In this document: positions 1-12,000 of the stretch, in pieces
Layout: every line of letters starts with the position of its first letter
How positions within the stretch are numbered: the stretch's first letter is position 1
NCBI RefSeq assembly: GCF_003054555.1
Contig: NZ_CP026304.1
Coordinates: 6,634,001-6,698,000, forward strand
DNA from: Streptomyces lunaelactis
GTDB lineage: Bacteria > Actinomycetota > Actinomycetes > Streptomycetales > Streptomycetaceae
DNA: 64,000 bases
Direction of reading: 5' to 3'
Program-made: the position numbers and the translations under genes
The notes under the pieces: model-generated
Seen by the model: the letters and a program-made list of their open reading frames with translations, nothing else
Database searches by the model: none
Told to the model about the DNA's origin: nothing

Positions 1-3000
1 CCGGCCTGCCCGCCGCGGCCAAGCTGGCCACCCTGTCCCGGCCTTGGACCGACACGGCCACCGACCTGTACCTGGAGTCGGGCAACAGCAACAGCAACAG
101 CAGCGGCGACAGCAACAACAACGGAGTCGGCGGACACCGCCCCGGCGGCGGTCGCGGGCCCGGGAACGGCGGCACCCCGCCCCCGCCGCCGCCCACCAGG
201 TCGGACAACTCCCCGGCGCCACCCCCTGTGGCGCTCCCCGTGGCGCCCCCGCCCACGGGGCGGATCGTCGTGCGGCCCGCGAACAGCGGCGCTACCGCCG
301 ACAACGGAAACGGTCCTGCACGGCCCTCGGGCGAGCCGCTCGTCACCACCCTGGACGGCCACACGGTGCCCGTCGCGCAGCTGCGTCGCTGGGTGCCGAA
401 CGCGACTGCCAAGCCTGAACCGGGGCGCGCCGTACAGACGTTGACCATCTCGCAGGGCCCGGCCGAGGACGGGAAGGCGCACAGCGCGGGGCGTCGCGCG
501 CTGCTGGGCCAGGACACCTTCCGCGGCGTGCGCACCACTTCCGCTCAACCGGCCCCGGGGACCGTCGCGGACCCGCCCGCCCGCCGTACCGTGTTCACCG
601 GCCCGCCGACCGCGCTCCCCGGGTCGGGCACCGAGCGCGGCGCCGACTACCTCGCGGTGCACGGCACCTCCCGTACCGTCACTCTCGGTACCGAGAACGC
701 GGCGCGACCCACCGTGAAGGTCAGCGGCGTACAGCTCGGCGAGGTGCTCAAGTCCTGGGCGCAGGACGGCGATCAGGACCGGCCACTGGTGCTGTTCTCC
801 TGCGAGACCGGGCGGCAGCCGCAGGTGGCGGGCCTGCCGGTGGCACAGCACGTGGCGAACCGGACCGGGCGGCAGGTGTACGCGCCGACCACCGAGGTGG
901 GCACCGCCCGGGACAGGGACGGCACCGTACGCGCGGTGCTCACCGAGGGCTCGGACGGGCCGGGAGGGTGGCGGCTCTTCACCCCTGAGCCCAGCGGTGT
1001 TGACCTGGACGATCTGGCGCGCGACGCCGGCCTGCACGCGGGCCCCGAACCGGCCGACGCCTTCGCCCGGGCCCGTACCCTCCAGCAGATCCGCGCGCTG
1101 CGCGAGGCCCTCGGCCCGGATGCCGAACAGGGGCCGGAGAACAGGGAGTTGCTCGCCGGACTCGCCTTCGTGGACAATCTGCGCTGGCTCAGCCCGGACA
1201 CCGCGGCCCGCTACGGCGACGGCCGGATGACCCCGGACCTGCTGCGCCGGATGGTCGTCGACCGGGGCGGTGCGAAGAGCGGCACCACCACCGATCCGGG
1301 CGCCGATCCCACGGTCGAGCAGTACACCGAATTCCTGCGCGCCGCAGCCGAGTTGCGTTCCACCGCAAGGCCCGACACCACGCTCGACGCCCTGCTGCCC
1401 CCGCCGCCGCCCGCGCTCCCGCCCACCACCCTCGTGTCGCCGGAGGACGCGCGCGGTCTCTCCTACGCGCCCTCTGCGCAGATCACCTGGTCGCTCTCCA
1501 GCACCCCGCTGCCACTGTCCGAACTGGGCCTGAGCTCCGAGGACACCGCCGAACTCGCCCGCCGCAGGCCCGACCTGGCGCCCGCGTCGAGCCGCCCGGA
1601 GAGCCTCGCCGAGGACATGACCCTCCTCAGCAAGGCCACGCCCGGCACGGCGGACACCGTGAACGCGGACGGCCTGTCCTTCCGGCGACTGGACACCCCG
1701 GGCGGCGGAAACTGCCTCTTCCGGGCGGCGCTCGACAGTGCGCGCAGCCAGGCCGTACCACCCGCGTGGGCCGCACGGAACGTCGCCGGCCTGCGCCGTC
1801 TGCTGAGCGACCGGATCACCGAGTCCGAACTGGGCGACGCCGTGGCCCTGGCGATCCCGGACCCGGTGTTCTCCGTGGTGGACGACCTGCGGATGCGCGC
1901 CGTCGCCGGGGCGCAGGACCCGGCCGAGCGGAGCCGGATCACCCAGCTCTGGAACCGGATCGCGCAGGATGTCGTCACCGGCGGCGACGCCGGCGAATGG
2001 CAGCGGATCCTCCGGGAGAGCGACTACCCGCACCTCGCAGACGTGGCGCCCACCCCCGCCGACGCGTGGCGGCTCGGCGCCAAGGAACTCGTCGGCGCGG
2101 CGGCCGAGCTCCCGGCACTGTGGGCTTCTCCCTTCGCCGACCAGCTCCCGGAAGCACTGGCACACACCCTCGACCTCGATCTGCGGCTCGTCCAGCCCGA
2201 CCCGCGGTCGCCGGGGACCACCTTCGTCAACACCCTCAACCCGGGCGGCCAGGGCGGCGCCCTGCACCTGGCCTACAACGGCACCGACCACTACGACGCC
2301 CTGGTCCCGGCCTCGGCGCCGCTCACCCCCGTACCGGACCCGAACACCACCCCGGACCCGAACACGACCACCACACAGGATCCGGCCACCACTCAGGACC
2401 CGGCCACCCCGGACCCGGACGGCTCCGACCCCTTCGGGGAGTGGCTGCGCAGCATGGGCGGGGTCACCGACCTCGACGGGCCCGAAACCGAGGGGGCCCC
2501 CGACCGGGGTGACCCGGTACCGCTGGAGACCCAGCTCGAACGGCATCGCCCGGCCCGGCTGCTGACCGGCCAGGACGCCCGGCCGCCAGGCCCGGTACCG
2601 ACCACCGTCACCTTCGAGGACGGCAGCCGGCTGCCCACGATTCTGATCCATCCGGACGCCGACCCGGGTGACGGCACCCCGGCCGGTCGGCCGGACGGCA
2701 CCCCGCGCGGTCGCCCCACCGGACTCTTCACCGGCCCCGGCAAGACGACCCTGCGCTCGCCCGAGCAGGTGGCCGAGGAGATCCTGAGCAAGCTGCCGAA
2801 GAAGCTGCGCGCCCAGTTCGACGAGGCGGAGCTGCTGCGCCTGCTGACCGAGCAGCCCGGCGCCTTCACCGCCCCGCGCGGCGCGCGCTTCGTGGGCCGG
2901 GAGAAGTCCGGCGTCGGCCACGAGATGACGGTCGAGGCCATCCCGTACCACCGCTGGGAGCGCTTCTCCGACGTGAACGGCGGCACCGTCCGGCTGGACA

Positions 3001-6000
3001 CCATGCGACGCGGCCAGGCCGGTACGGGCGGCGGGCGCAGCGTCGGCTTCGGGCGCCGGATCGCCGGAGGGCTGAGCATGGGCCCGCCGCTCAACTGGCT
3101 GCTGAAGATCGGTGTTTCGCTGGGCTGGACCCGCAGGACCGACTACGCCCAGGGCACCCAGGCGTACAACCAGTCCGAGTGGCGCGCCCACGAGGGCTCG
3201 CACCTGCACCTGGACGACGTCCACTACCGGGTGCGGGTGGACCGCGTCACCGAGGCACCGAAGACCACCGGCCCCGACAATTCGTCCGGCCGGGGCAGTA
3301 CCCCGGGCAACCAGCCCAACACGCCGCTGCCGAAACCCCATTGGCAGCGTACGCAAGTGCACTCCGCGGAGTTCGCGATGCGCGACGGGCTGAGCTGGCG
3401 GCTGCCGGACGACCTCACCGTGCCCTACAAGGGACCGCAGCGGGCACCGAAGACGCTCACTTTCCCGGACGGGGTCGAGCCGCGGATCACCGACACCACC
3501 GGGCTGCACCTGACGGATCCGCCGGAGGACATGGCGTTGGCCATCTCCGGGGCGCGGCCAGGGAGTTCGGCGCACCGCACCCTGGTCTCGTACGTTCGTC
3601 CGGGGCGGCTGCTCGCCCTGTTCGGCCGGTTCTCCGGGCCGGTCACCGGGCCCGAGCTGACCCGGGGCAGCGGACAGCACCCGCTGGGGCACCTGATCGT
3701 GGAGCGCTCGGTGCCGCACCGGGCCACGCTGGTCACCGAGTCGGTCAAGGCGGAGTTGCGCGACCTCACCCAGACCACTTACCAGAACGAGCGCGGCCAC
3801 GTCCGTGACACCCGCCTGGGCGTCCAGGTCACCGCCGGGCCGAACTACACCCTCCTCGGCGCGGAGACCGATGTGCGCCTCCAGGGCGGCCCGTTGGTCC
3901 GCGCGGACCTCAGCGCCGGGCGCGGCCACTACCTCGGCGTCGACGCGGCCCGGAAGACCACCGGCCGGGTCCGCAACCACCCGATCGCCCTGTACCGGGT
4001 GGAGCGCACCCTGATGGTGCGCAAGCCCGGCGAACCGCCGTCGGCCGCCCGCCCGGTCCGGGTGGTCAGCCTGGACTGGATCTCCACCCAGGACGCCCGA
4101 CGCCTCGCGGGCTGGGACAGCCGCACGCCCGGCCAGGCGGGCCCCAACCCGGACGCCGAGCCGCCGGTGCCGTGGTACCTCACCCGAGAGGACCCGGTCC
4201 ACCTGAGCGGTCAGGTCCGCGCCGAGGGCTTCCGCCCCGTCCGCCCGCAGACCCAGGTGCAGTCGCAGTCCCAGCCCCAGCCTCAGACCCAGCCCCAGCC
4301 CCAATCTCAGGTACAGCCCCAGACCCAGCCTCAGCCTCAGCCTCAGCCTCAGCCCCAGCCCCAGAGCCAGCCGCAGGGGCAAAGCCAGAGTCAGCAGCAG
4401 CCGCAGGCTCAGCAGCCCGTCCCCCAGGACCCCATGCGGGCCTTCGCGGACGCCGTCCTGGACACGCTGCACCGCTCCTACCCGTCGCTGTTCGTCCCGC
4501 CGCTGATGCTGCGGCACCCGCGGCTTGCCAAGTTCTGGTACGGCGACGGGCGGATGCGGACCGCGCTGCACAACGACCGCCAGGTGCGCGAGGCGATGAA
4601 CCGGCCCAGCCTGGCGCAGAGCCTGGACGACCTGACCACCACCGGGGTGCCGGTCACCCTCACCGAGGACGGCAAGGTGCGCCGCGGCCACCACACGCTC
4701 ATCCTCCGGGCACGCCTCACCGACCGGCAGTTCGAGACCACCATGAGCGAGCGCTCGCTGCGCAACGCGGTGATCGGCACCGAGGTCTCGGGCCAGGGGC
4801 AGCAGGCGTCCCTCACCCTCTCCGGAGGTGTCGAGCTGGGCGTCTCGCCCCGCGACCACAACAAGGTGCCCGGCGTCGGGCTGCCCCGTCAGGCCGGCAA
4901 CGTGACAGTCGGGGTCCGTCACGCCAAGACCGACCAGAAGGCCACCAGGAACACGGTCGCGGTGGCCCACGACCAGCTGACGTTCCAGACCGGCGCCGAC
5001 CTCTACAGCTACCAGGTGGAGCTGGGTGCCTCCTTCGAGGGCCACCGCCGCCCGCGCGGCTGGGCCCGGCTCGCCTCGGTCGGCCTGCTCGGCGCGGGCG
5101 TCTTCGTCAGCAAGGTCGAGGAACGGCCACTGTTCACCCGGGGCAACGAGACCGTGGGCCGGGTGGAGCTGGCCGTGCCCGCCGCGCACGGCTCCGACCG
5201 CCACGCCCCCGCCGACCCGCCGCCCACCGGGCCGGCACCGGCGACCGCGGCCGTACCGCAGCAGCTCTCCTCCACCGAGGCGGACCAACTCCTCGACGGC
5301 ACCCGCCCGCTGCCCAGGACGGACTCGCCCGACCGGCAGCTCACTAAGAAACTGCTGAGCGTTCCGCACGTGGTGCTGAGCGCCGAGGGCGGCCCGCAGC
5401 GCCAGCAGCTCATGCAGGACACCGCCGACCGTGCCTCGGGCACCTCCTGGCACGTCAGCGCACCCGGCGCCCCGGTGCGCACCGCGCTGCGCCGGGCGAT
5501 GGCCAACCTCAGCGTGGCCGGGCAACTCGGCCAGTATCTGGGCCCGTTCGGTTCCCGCGTCGCCGGACTCAACGGCGCCGGACCGTTCCGTACCCATTAC
5601 CTCAAGGCGGCGGTCCGCGGCGAACTGGGCAACTTCCGGGTCAAGAGCGACCCGAAGCCGGCCAGCCTCGAGGCCACCATCGGCAACGAGCACCGCGTCG
5701 CCGGCAGCACGAGCACCGTCTCCCGTACCACCGTCGGCCTCCAGGGTGCCGACATGCCGCTGCAGCAGGCCCCGGGCCAGTCGGCGGTGGTCGGCTCCTA
5801 CTCGACCGCCCTGCAGTACGCCTGGGGCAAGGGCCGCAGCGTCTCGCAGACCCTCACCCGGGGACGCAACACCACCCTCACCTTCGCCGGGCGCATGTAC
5901 CTGGTGGTCGCCGACGCCGCCGAGACCGTCGCGGTACGGGACCGCTGGACGGCCGCGATGGGCACGGTGGGCACCCGCGCCGGCGCCCGTATCAGCTCCG

Positions 6001-9000
6001 CGGCCGGCCGGTTCTCCGAGCGCCTCGGCGACAGTCTCGCCCCACGCCGGGCCGCCGCCGCGCTCCAGCGCATCCGTGACGCGGTGATGTTCCACCTCCC
6101 GATGCAGGACGTCATCGAGGCCGGGCTCGCCCGGGACGGCCTGGGCATCACCACCCCGCACAACCTCGGCGGCGGCTACCGAGTGCCCCCCTACCTGCGC
6201 AACCGCCGCTTCCCCACCCACCCCAGCGGCCAACTCGACGCCGGCCCTGCGGCACAGCAGCTGATGGGGCAGCTGGAGAAGATCGGGGTGCCCTCGCACG
6301 ACCGGGAGCAGGTCCTCCAGCGGCTCTCCCCGGACTTCCTCCGCGGCCACCTGCACGAGCTGACGACCGACGGGATGAACCTGCCGGTCCGCTACCGCGC
6401 CTGGTCCAGCCCGCACCACCTGCCGGTCGGCGGCAGCCCCGGACAGGTCCAATTCAAGCTGACTCCGGTCACCACCACCGTGGACAGGCTGCGTACCGGC
6501 TACGAGCTGGAGGACTACCGCACCATCGCCCGCGACGACGCCGACGGCACCTCCCAGGACCGCGGCGCCGACGTGACGCTCAGCGCCGGTCAGCGCGCGG
6601 CGGAGAGCGGCATTTTCGTCGCCAACCCCTCGCTCCAGGGCACCGCGGCCAAGCAGCGGTCGAGCACCCGGACCCGGACCGCCGGCACCACCGCGATGCC
6701 GAACATCGCCACCACCCAGGCGCACGCCGAGATCGTCACCAGCTACGTCCTGACCGTCACCATGACGGACGCGACCGGTGATCCGCTCACCCCGGGCGTC
6801 AACACCCCGGTCGGAAGCCTCAATGAGATCCTCCCGGCGAACCTGCTGACCCCGGACGGCGACGGCGCCGACGGCGCGCTCACCGAGCAGGACGTGCCGG
6901 AACCCGAACGCGCGGTGAAGATGCTGACCGCCGCCCAGGCCCGCCCGGAGGGCATCGCCGCCTGGCGCACCTCCGCCGCCGGGGACGGCACCGGTGGCGC
7001 CGACCCGGACATCCTGCCCTTCGACGACCGGATCGGCTCCGGCATCCTCGCCGTGGACATCCGCGGCGCCGCCAACGTGCAGGACGCCCTGACCCTCGCC
7101 ACCGCGCGCGCCGACGGCCTCGGCGACAGCGACCTCGGCAAACGGCACACAGGCAAGGTCCTCGGCTCACGCGTGCGCATGGCCCGCCAGACCCCGCTCA
7201 CCGGCCTCGGCACCGCCGCCGCCCAGGCCCAGCAGGAGGCCACCGCGCAGGGCGGTCTGACCGCCGGTTTCCGCGAGGCGCTCGGCGCGAACGGCTCACC
7301 GCTGCCCGCCCAGGCCTCCGCGCGCCTCTTCGGGCAGTACCACACCGCGGACTCCCGCCTCTACGCGAAGATGCACCGCCGTGGCGCCCGCCTGCTCGCT
7401 GTGGAGAACAAGCCGCGCATGGAGGCCATGCAACGGGCGAAGACCTCCGACGCGCTGGAGGCCGGCATCACCGACAACGTCGAGGGCGCCGTGGGCACCG
7501 CGCCGATGGCGGGCAACAGCAACGCGGGTGTGACCAACCCGGGCGCCACGGTCCCGATCGGTGGCTCGAACGACGGCACCGTGCTCAAGGGCACCGCGGA
7601 CACCACCCTCGGCACCCACCTCAAGGTCGTCACCGACCGGAGCATGCTCTTCGCGCTGCCGGTGAGCTGGCTGTCCGTGGCCGAGGCGGACCACCGCATC
7701 ACCGACAGCCGCCCGCTGTACGCGCTCGGCAAGGCCAAGCGCGGGCCGCGCGCCGCCGAGGCCGAGACCACCGCCCTGGTCTGGCTGCGCGAGGACATCG
7801 CCCGCGACTACGGCCTCCTGGACGACACCACGTTCCCCGACGAGGTCCTCGCGGCCTGGGACGACCTGTCCAAGGCGGCGGGCGACCTCGCCGCGGCCGA
7901 GAAGGGTTACTACGACGCACGGGCGCGGGCCCGGGAGACGTGGCTCGACCTGAGCCCGGCGGAACAGGCCGCGCTCGGCGACGACAACTCCGGTCCGCCG
8001 ACCGATCTGCCGCAGGACATGGTCTGGTCCCCAGCCGTCGTCGCCTGGCAGGCCGCCCGCCAGGAGGTCCACCGGTGGGAGCAGCACACCGACGCCGCCG
8101 CCCGGGACCACCACCGGCTGCACCTGGCCGCCTCCCGCCTCACCGCGCACCACCAGGGTTCGGCCTCCGTCCCGGTGCCGGACCGGCCGCAGGAGTACGC
8201 CGAGCCGGGCTGGCGCTCCGAGGCACCCGAGCCGTACGTCATCACCGACGGGACGGACTCCGCCCCACGCACCCTCACCTCGCCGGACGGCGCCACGGTG
8301 CGCGAGGTGCACGACATGCCGCACGACGGCGCCTCGTTCTTCCACGCGCTGCTCGCTGCCGCCGAGGCGCGAGGCCGCCTGCCCCACCTGCTCGGCACCG
8401 ACCTCGCCGACCGGTTCACGGGCGCCTCCGGCGACCCGGCGGTCACCGCGGAGGCCATCGGCACCGCCCGCGACCGCCTCGCCTGGGAGCTGGGCGAGGA
8501 CGGCAACGGGGACCTGCTCGACGCCCTCGCCCTGGACGCCGAGGACACCTTCACGCAGGACGAACTCGACGCTGCGGGTGTGCAGTTGACCCCGGCGCAG
8601 CAGACCGAGTTCGATGTCTTCGGCCGACTCCCGCAGACCTACTGGCCGACCCCCGCGCAGCGGGTGGCGCTGGCCACCGCGGCCCTGTCCCGCCCGTTCG
8701 CGAGCGAGCCGCTGCAGGACGGCGGCACGGAGCGCCCGGACGGCGAACCGGCCCGGCCCGAGCGCCGCGCCGGGGATCACGGCGGAGCCGACCTGCTGCC
8801 CGCCCTCGCCGCCCGCGTCCTGGGCACCCCGCTCACCGTGGTGACCGGTGAGGGCCGCGACCAGCTCTTCCTCCCGCACGGCACCGATCCGGCCGCCGTC
8901 GACCCGGCCACCGATCCGGTCCTCTTCACCACCGACGGCTTCTTCCACGCCGCGCTTCCGCCCGGGACCTCGCCGCCGGTCGCCACCCCGTTGCCGGCCC

Positions 9001-12000
9001 CGGCGGCGGTGACGACCGGTACGACCGCGGCAACTGCGACGACCGCGACGACCGCGACCGGTACCGGTGCGAACACCGGGACATCGGCCGTGGGGACCTC
9101 GGGTACCGACACCACGACGAGCCCCGGGTCGGAGCCGCGGTCCGCGCAGCCGCCCGCGCACCGCAGCCACGCCACCCCGCCCTGGCTGCCGCCCGCCGAC
9201 AGCAGCGGCCCGCGCTACCGCCTCGACCGCGACGGCGTCCTCACCGCACCCGACGGCGCCACCTACACCCAGGTCGCCCCCGCCGGCCGCGGCAACGGCT
9301 TTTTCGGCGCGCTCTCCACGGCCTTGCGACAGGCAGCGGAGCAGCCCGGACTGGACCGCCAGGAGGCGGCACGGCTGCGCATGCGCGCCGGGGCGACGCC
9401 CGCCCAGCTGATGCGTCTGAACGGTCTGCCCGCCGACTCGGCGGAACGCGACTCGCTCTTCACACCCCCGCCCCTGCGGACCCACCCCGGCGAGCCCGCG
9501 CCGAGCCAGGACGCCCGCGAGGGGCATCTGCGCCGCCACCTCGCCGAGGCCCCGTGGGGTCCCGGGGCCGACCGTGCGGTGGCCCGGTGGGCCGCCGCCT
9601 CGACCGGCACCACCGTCACCCTGATCGAGGAGAACGGAACCGCCCACACCTACCCCGGCCCGTCCGGCGACAGCGGTCCGCACCTTCGGCTCCGCCGCCG
9701 GGGCGGGGACTTCGTCCCCTTGAGCCTGCACACGCCTGCACCCACGCCGAAGGCTCCCGCGCCCAAGGACACGGAGTCGAAGGCACCGGAACCGAAAGGC
9801 TTGGAGGCGCCGGAGCCGAAGGGCCCGGAGCAGAAGGCCCCGGTGCTGGAGGGTTCCGAGCTGAAGGGGCCCGAGCTGAAGGGGCCCGAGGCACAGGTCA
9901 CGACGTCCGTCGACACTGCTACGCCGGTCCCGCCCGTGCCGGATCCGGCCTCGCAGGACCCGGCTCTGCAGAACGCGGCCCTCCAGGACGCGGCCACCCT
10001 TCCGCTGCCCCCGTCACCGACGGGCAGCGACCTCGCGGGTCTCCTGGAGGAGGAGGCGTACGAGCTGAGCACGCTGTCCGGCACCGACGCGGGCTCCGAC
10101 GCCCCCGCGGACTCGGACACGGCCCCCGCCGCACCGGAGCCGGTCCTCCGTCCCTTCAAGTTGGGGAACTTCGAGTTCACCAACCTGAACCAGACGGAGA
10201 GGTACGTCGACAAGGCGGTCCGGATCGTCGAGCTGCTCGACGAGCACAGCACCATCAAGAACTACGTCGGCGGCCGCCCTGTCCGGATCACCCTGCATGT
10301 GCGCACGACCGAGACCCCGGCCGACGTGCGCGACCTGGGCGACGACGGCGTCCAGATCAACCTCGCCAGTTATTACTTCGAGAAGTACGACATCGGTTAC
10401 ATCATGGGGATGCTGGCCCACGAGATCGGCCTGCACCCCCTCGCCTCGCGCAACACGGAGATTCCGGAGCAGGAGGAGGCGTACCGGGGTATGCCCCTGC
10501 CGGTGCCGGGACTGACGGACCTGAAGACGCCGCGCTTCATGAACACCGAGGGGGCGGGCCAGGCCGACCACATCATGGCCGCCTACCCCCGTACCATCCG
10601 GCACGGCATCTACCGCGACATCGTCATAGAGATGGCCAAGGTGCTCGCGCAGCACGCGCGGGTCGGCGTGACGGGCGCCAAGTCCCAGGACGTCACCGAC
10701 CTCTTCGACACCTACCTGATGGACCTCGCCTCCATCGCGGTCACCAGCGACTACCGGATGAACGCGGTCAAGGAGCCCAACTACACGGCAAAGGTCTACA
10801 ACGCCTACAAGGAGATGCTCCGCGCCCAGTTGGCGGAGAACACCGCTCTTCGGGACCTCCTGCCGTCGAACAAGAGCCTGTTCGGCGTCGCACGGTCCTT
10901 CACCCAGCTCGCCACCAGCATCGCGACCAACAACCGCGGCGACAGCATCCAACAGCCCGTTGCTCCGGACCAGGCCGGAGGCAACACCGGCGAGGTACGC
11001 CCCAGACTTCCCGAGGCGGGCACCGGCCCCGCGCCGCAGACCGCGCCGTCCGCCACCTCGCCGACGCGCGGCTTCCCGCGCGACAGCCGACCCCGGTTCG
11101 TGGTGCGTTCAGGCTTCGACGCCCGGCGGTTCTCGTACCAGGGCAAGCCGGTCACCGACCTCACCGTCCGCATTGCGATGCGGGGCACGGACGGCCAGGC
11201 CACGCGCGTGTTCGACCAGCTCAACGCGGGCGTGAGCGAGTTCCTGAACGACCCGGACTACCGCCTGCCCAACGGCGACCGGCTGCACGTGACCGTCGAG
11301 CACGTCGATCCCACCGATGCGCCGCACCTGACCGTGAACCTGGCGGGCCGGGACCAGGCGATGAACCAGACCACCTGGTGGTCCGACGCCGCCCCGGTGC
11401 AGATGGTGCATGAGCTGACGCACCAGCTCGGTCTGCGGGACGAGTACCGTGACGCCGACTCCCCGCACCGCCCGCACATCCTCGGCAGCCTGCTGGGCGA
11501 CCTCGACGGAGCTACCGAAGACGCCTCCCTCGCCCCCGCCGGCCTGCGCGACCGGCACATGGCCCTGCTCGGAGCGCTCATCGGCGACGTGACCCCAGCG
11601 CCTCAGCAGAACGGCGACCAGGCCGACCAGAGCTGGGCGGCGGCCCGGAGCGCCGCCGCTGCGGAAACCCGCGAGTCCATCTGGGTCGACCCGGTCTCCC
11701 TGCCCCGATCCGCCGACGGCCCGGCAGTCACCGAGGTTCCGGCTCACATGCAGCAGGACTCGGACACGGCCCCCGCCGCACCGGAGCCGGTCCTCCGTCC
11801 CTTCAAGTTGGGGAACTTCGAGTTCACCAACCTGAACCAGACGGAGAGGTACGTCGACAAGGCGGTCCGGATCGTCGAGCTGCTCGACGAGCACAGCACC
11901 ATCAAGAACTACGTCGGCGGCCGCCCTGTCCGGATCACCTTGCATGTGCGCACGACCGAGACCCCGGCCGACGTGCGCGACCTGGGCGACGACGGCGTCC

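Noticed and set aside
228..230. GTG at 228 as the start of the giant gene
   Set aside because: The frame is open to the first base of the window, in protein-like low-complexity sequence, with no ribosome-binding site before this codon.
7296..9731. 811-codon open frame on the minus strand opposite the giant gene
   Set aside because: Third-position GC bias opens antisense frames in such DNA; composition is Gly/Arg/Val-rich with no domain, and the plus strand has recognisable motifs.
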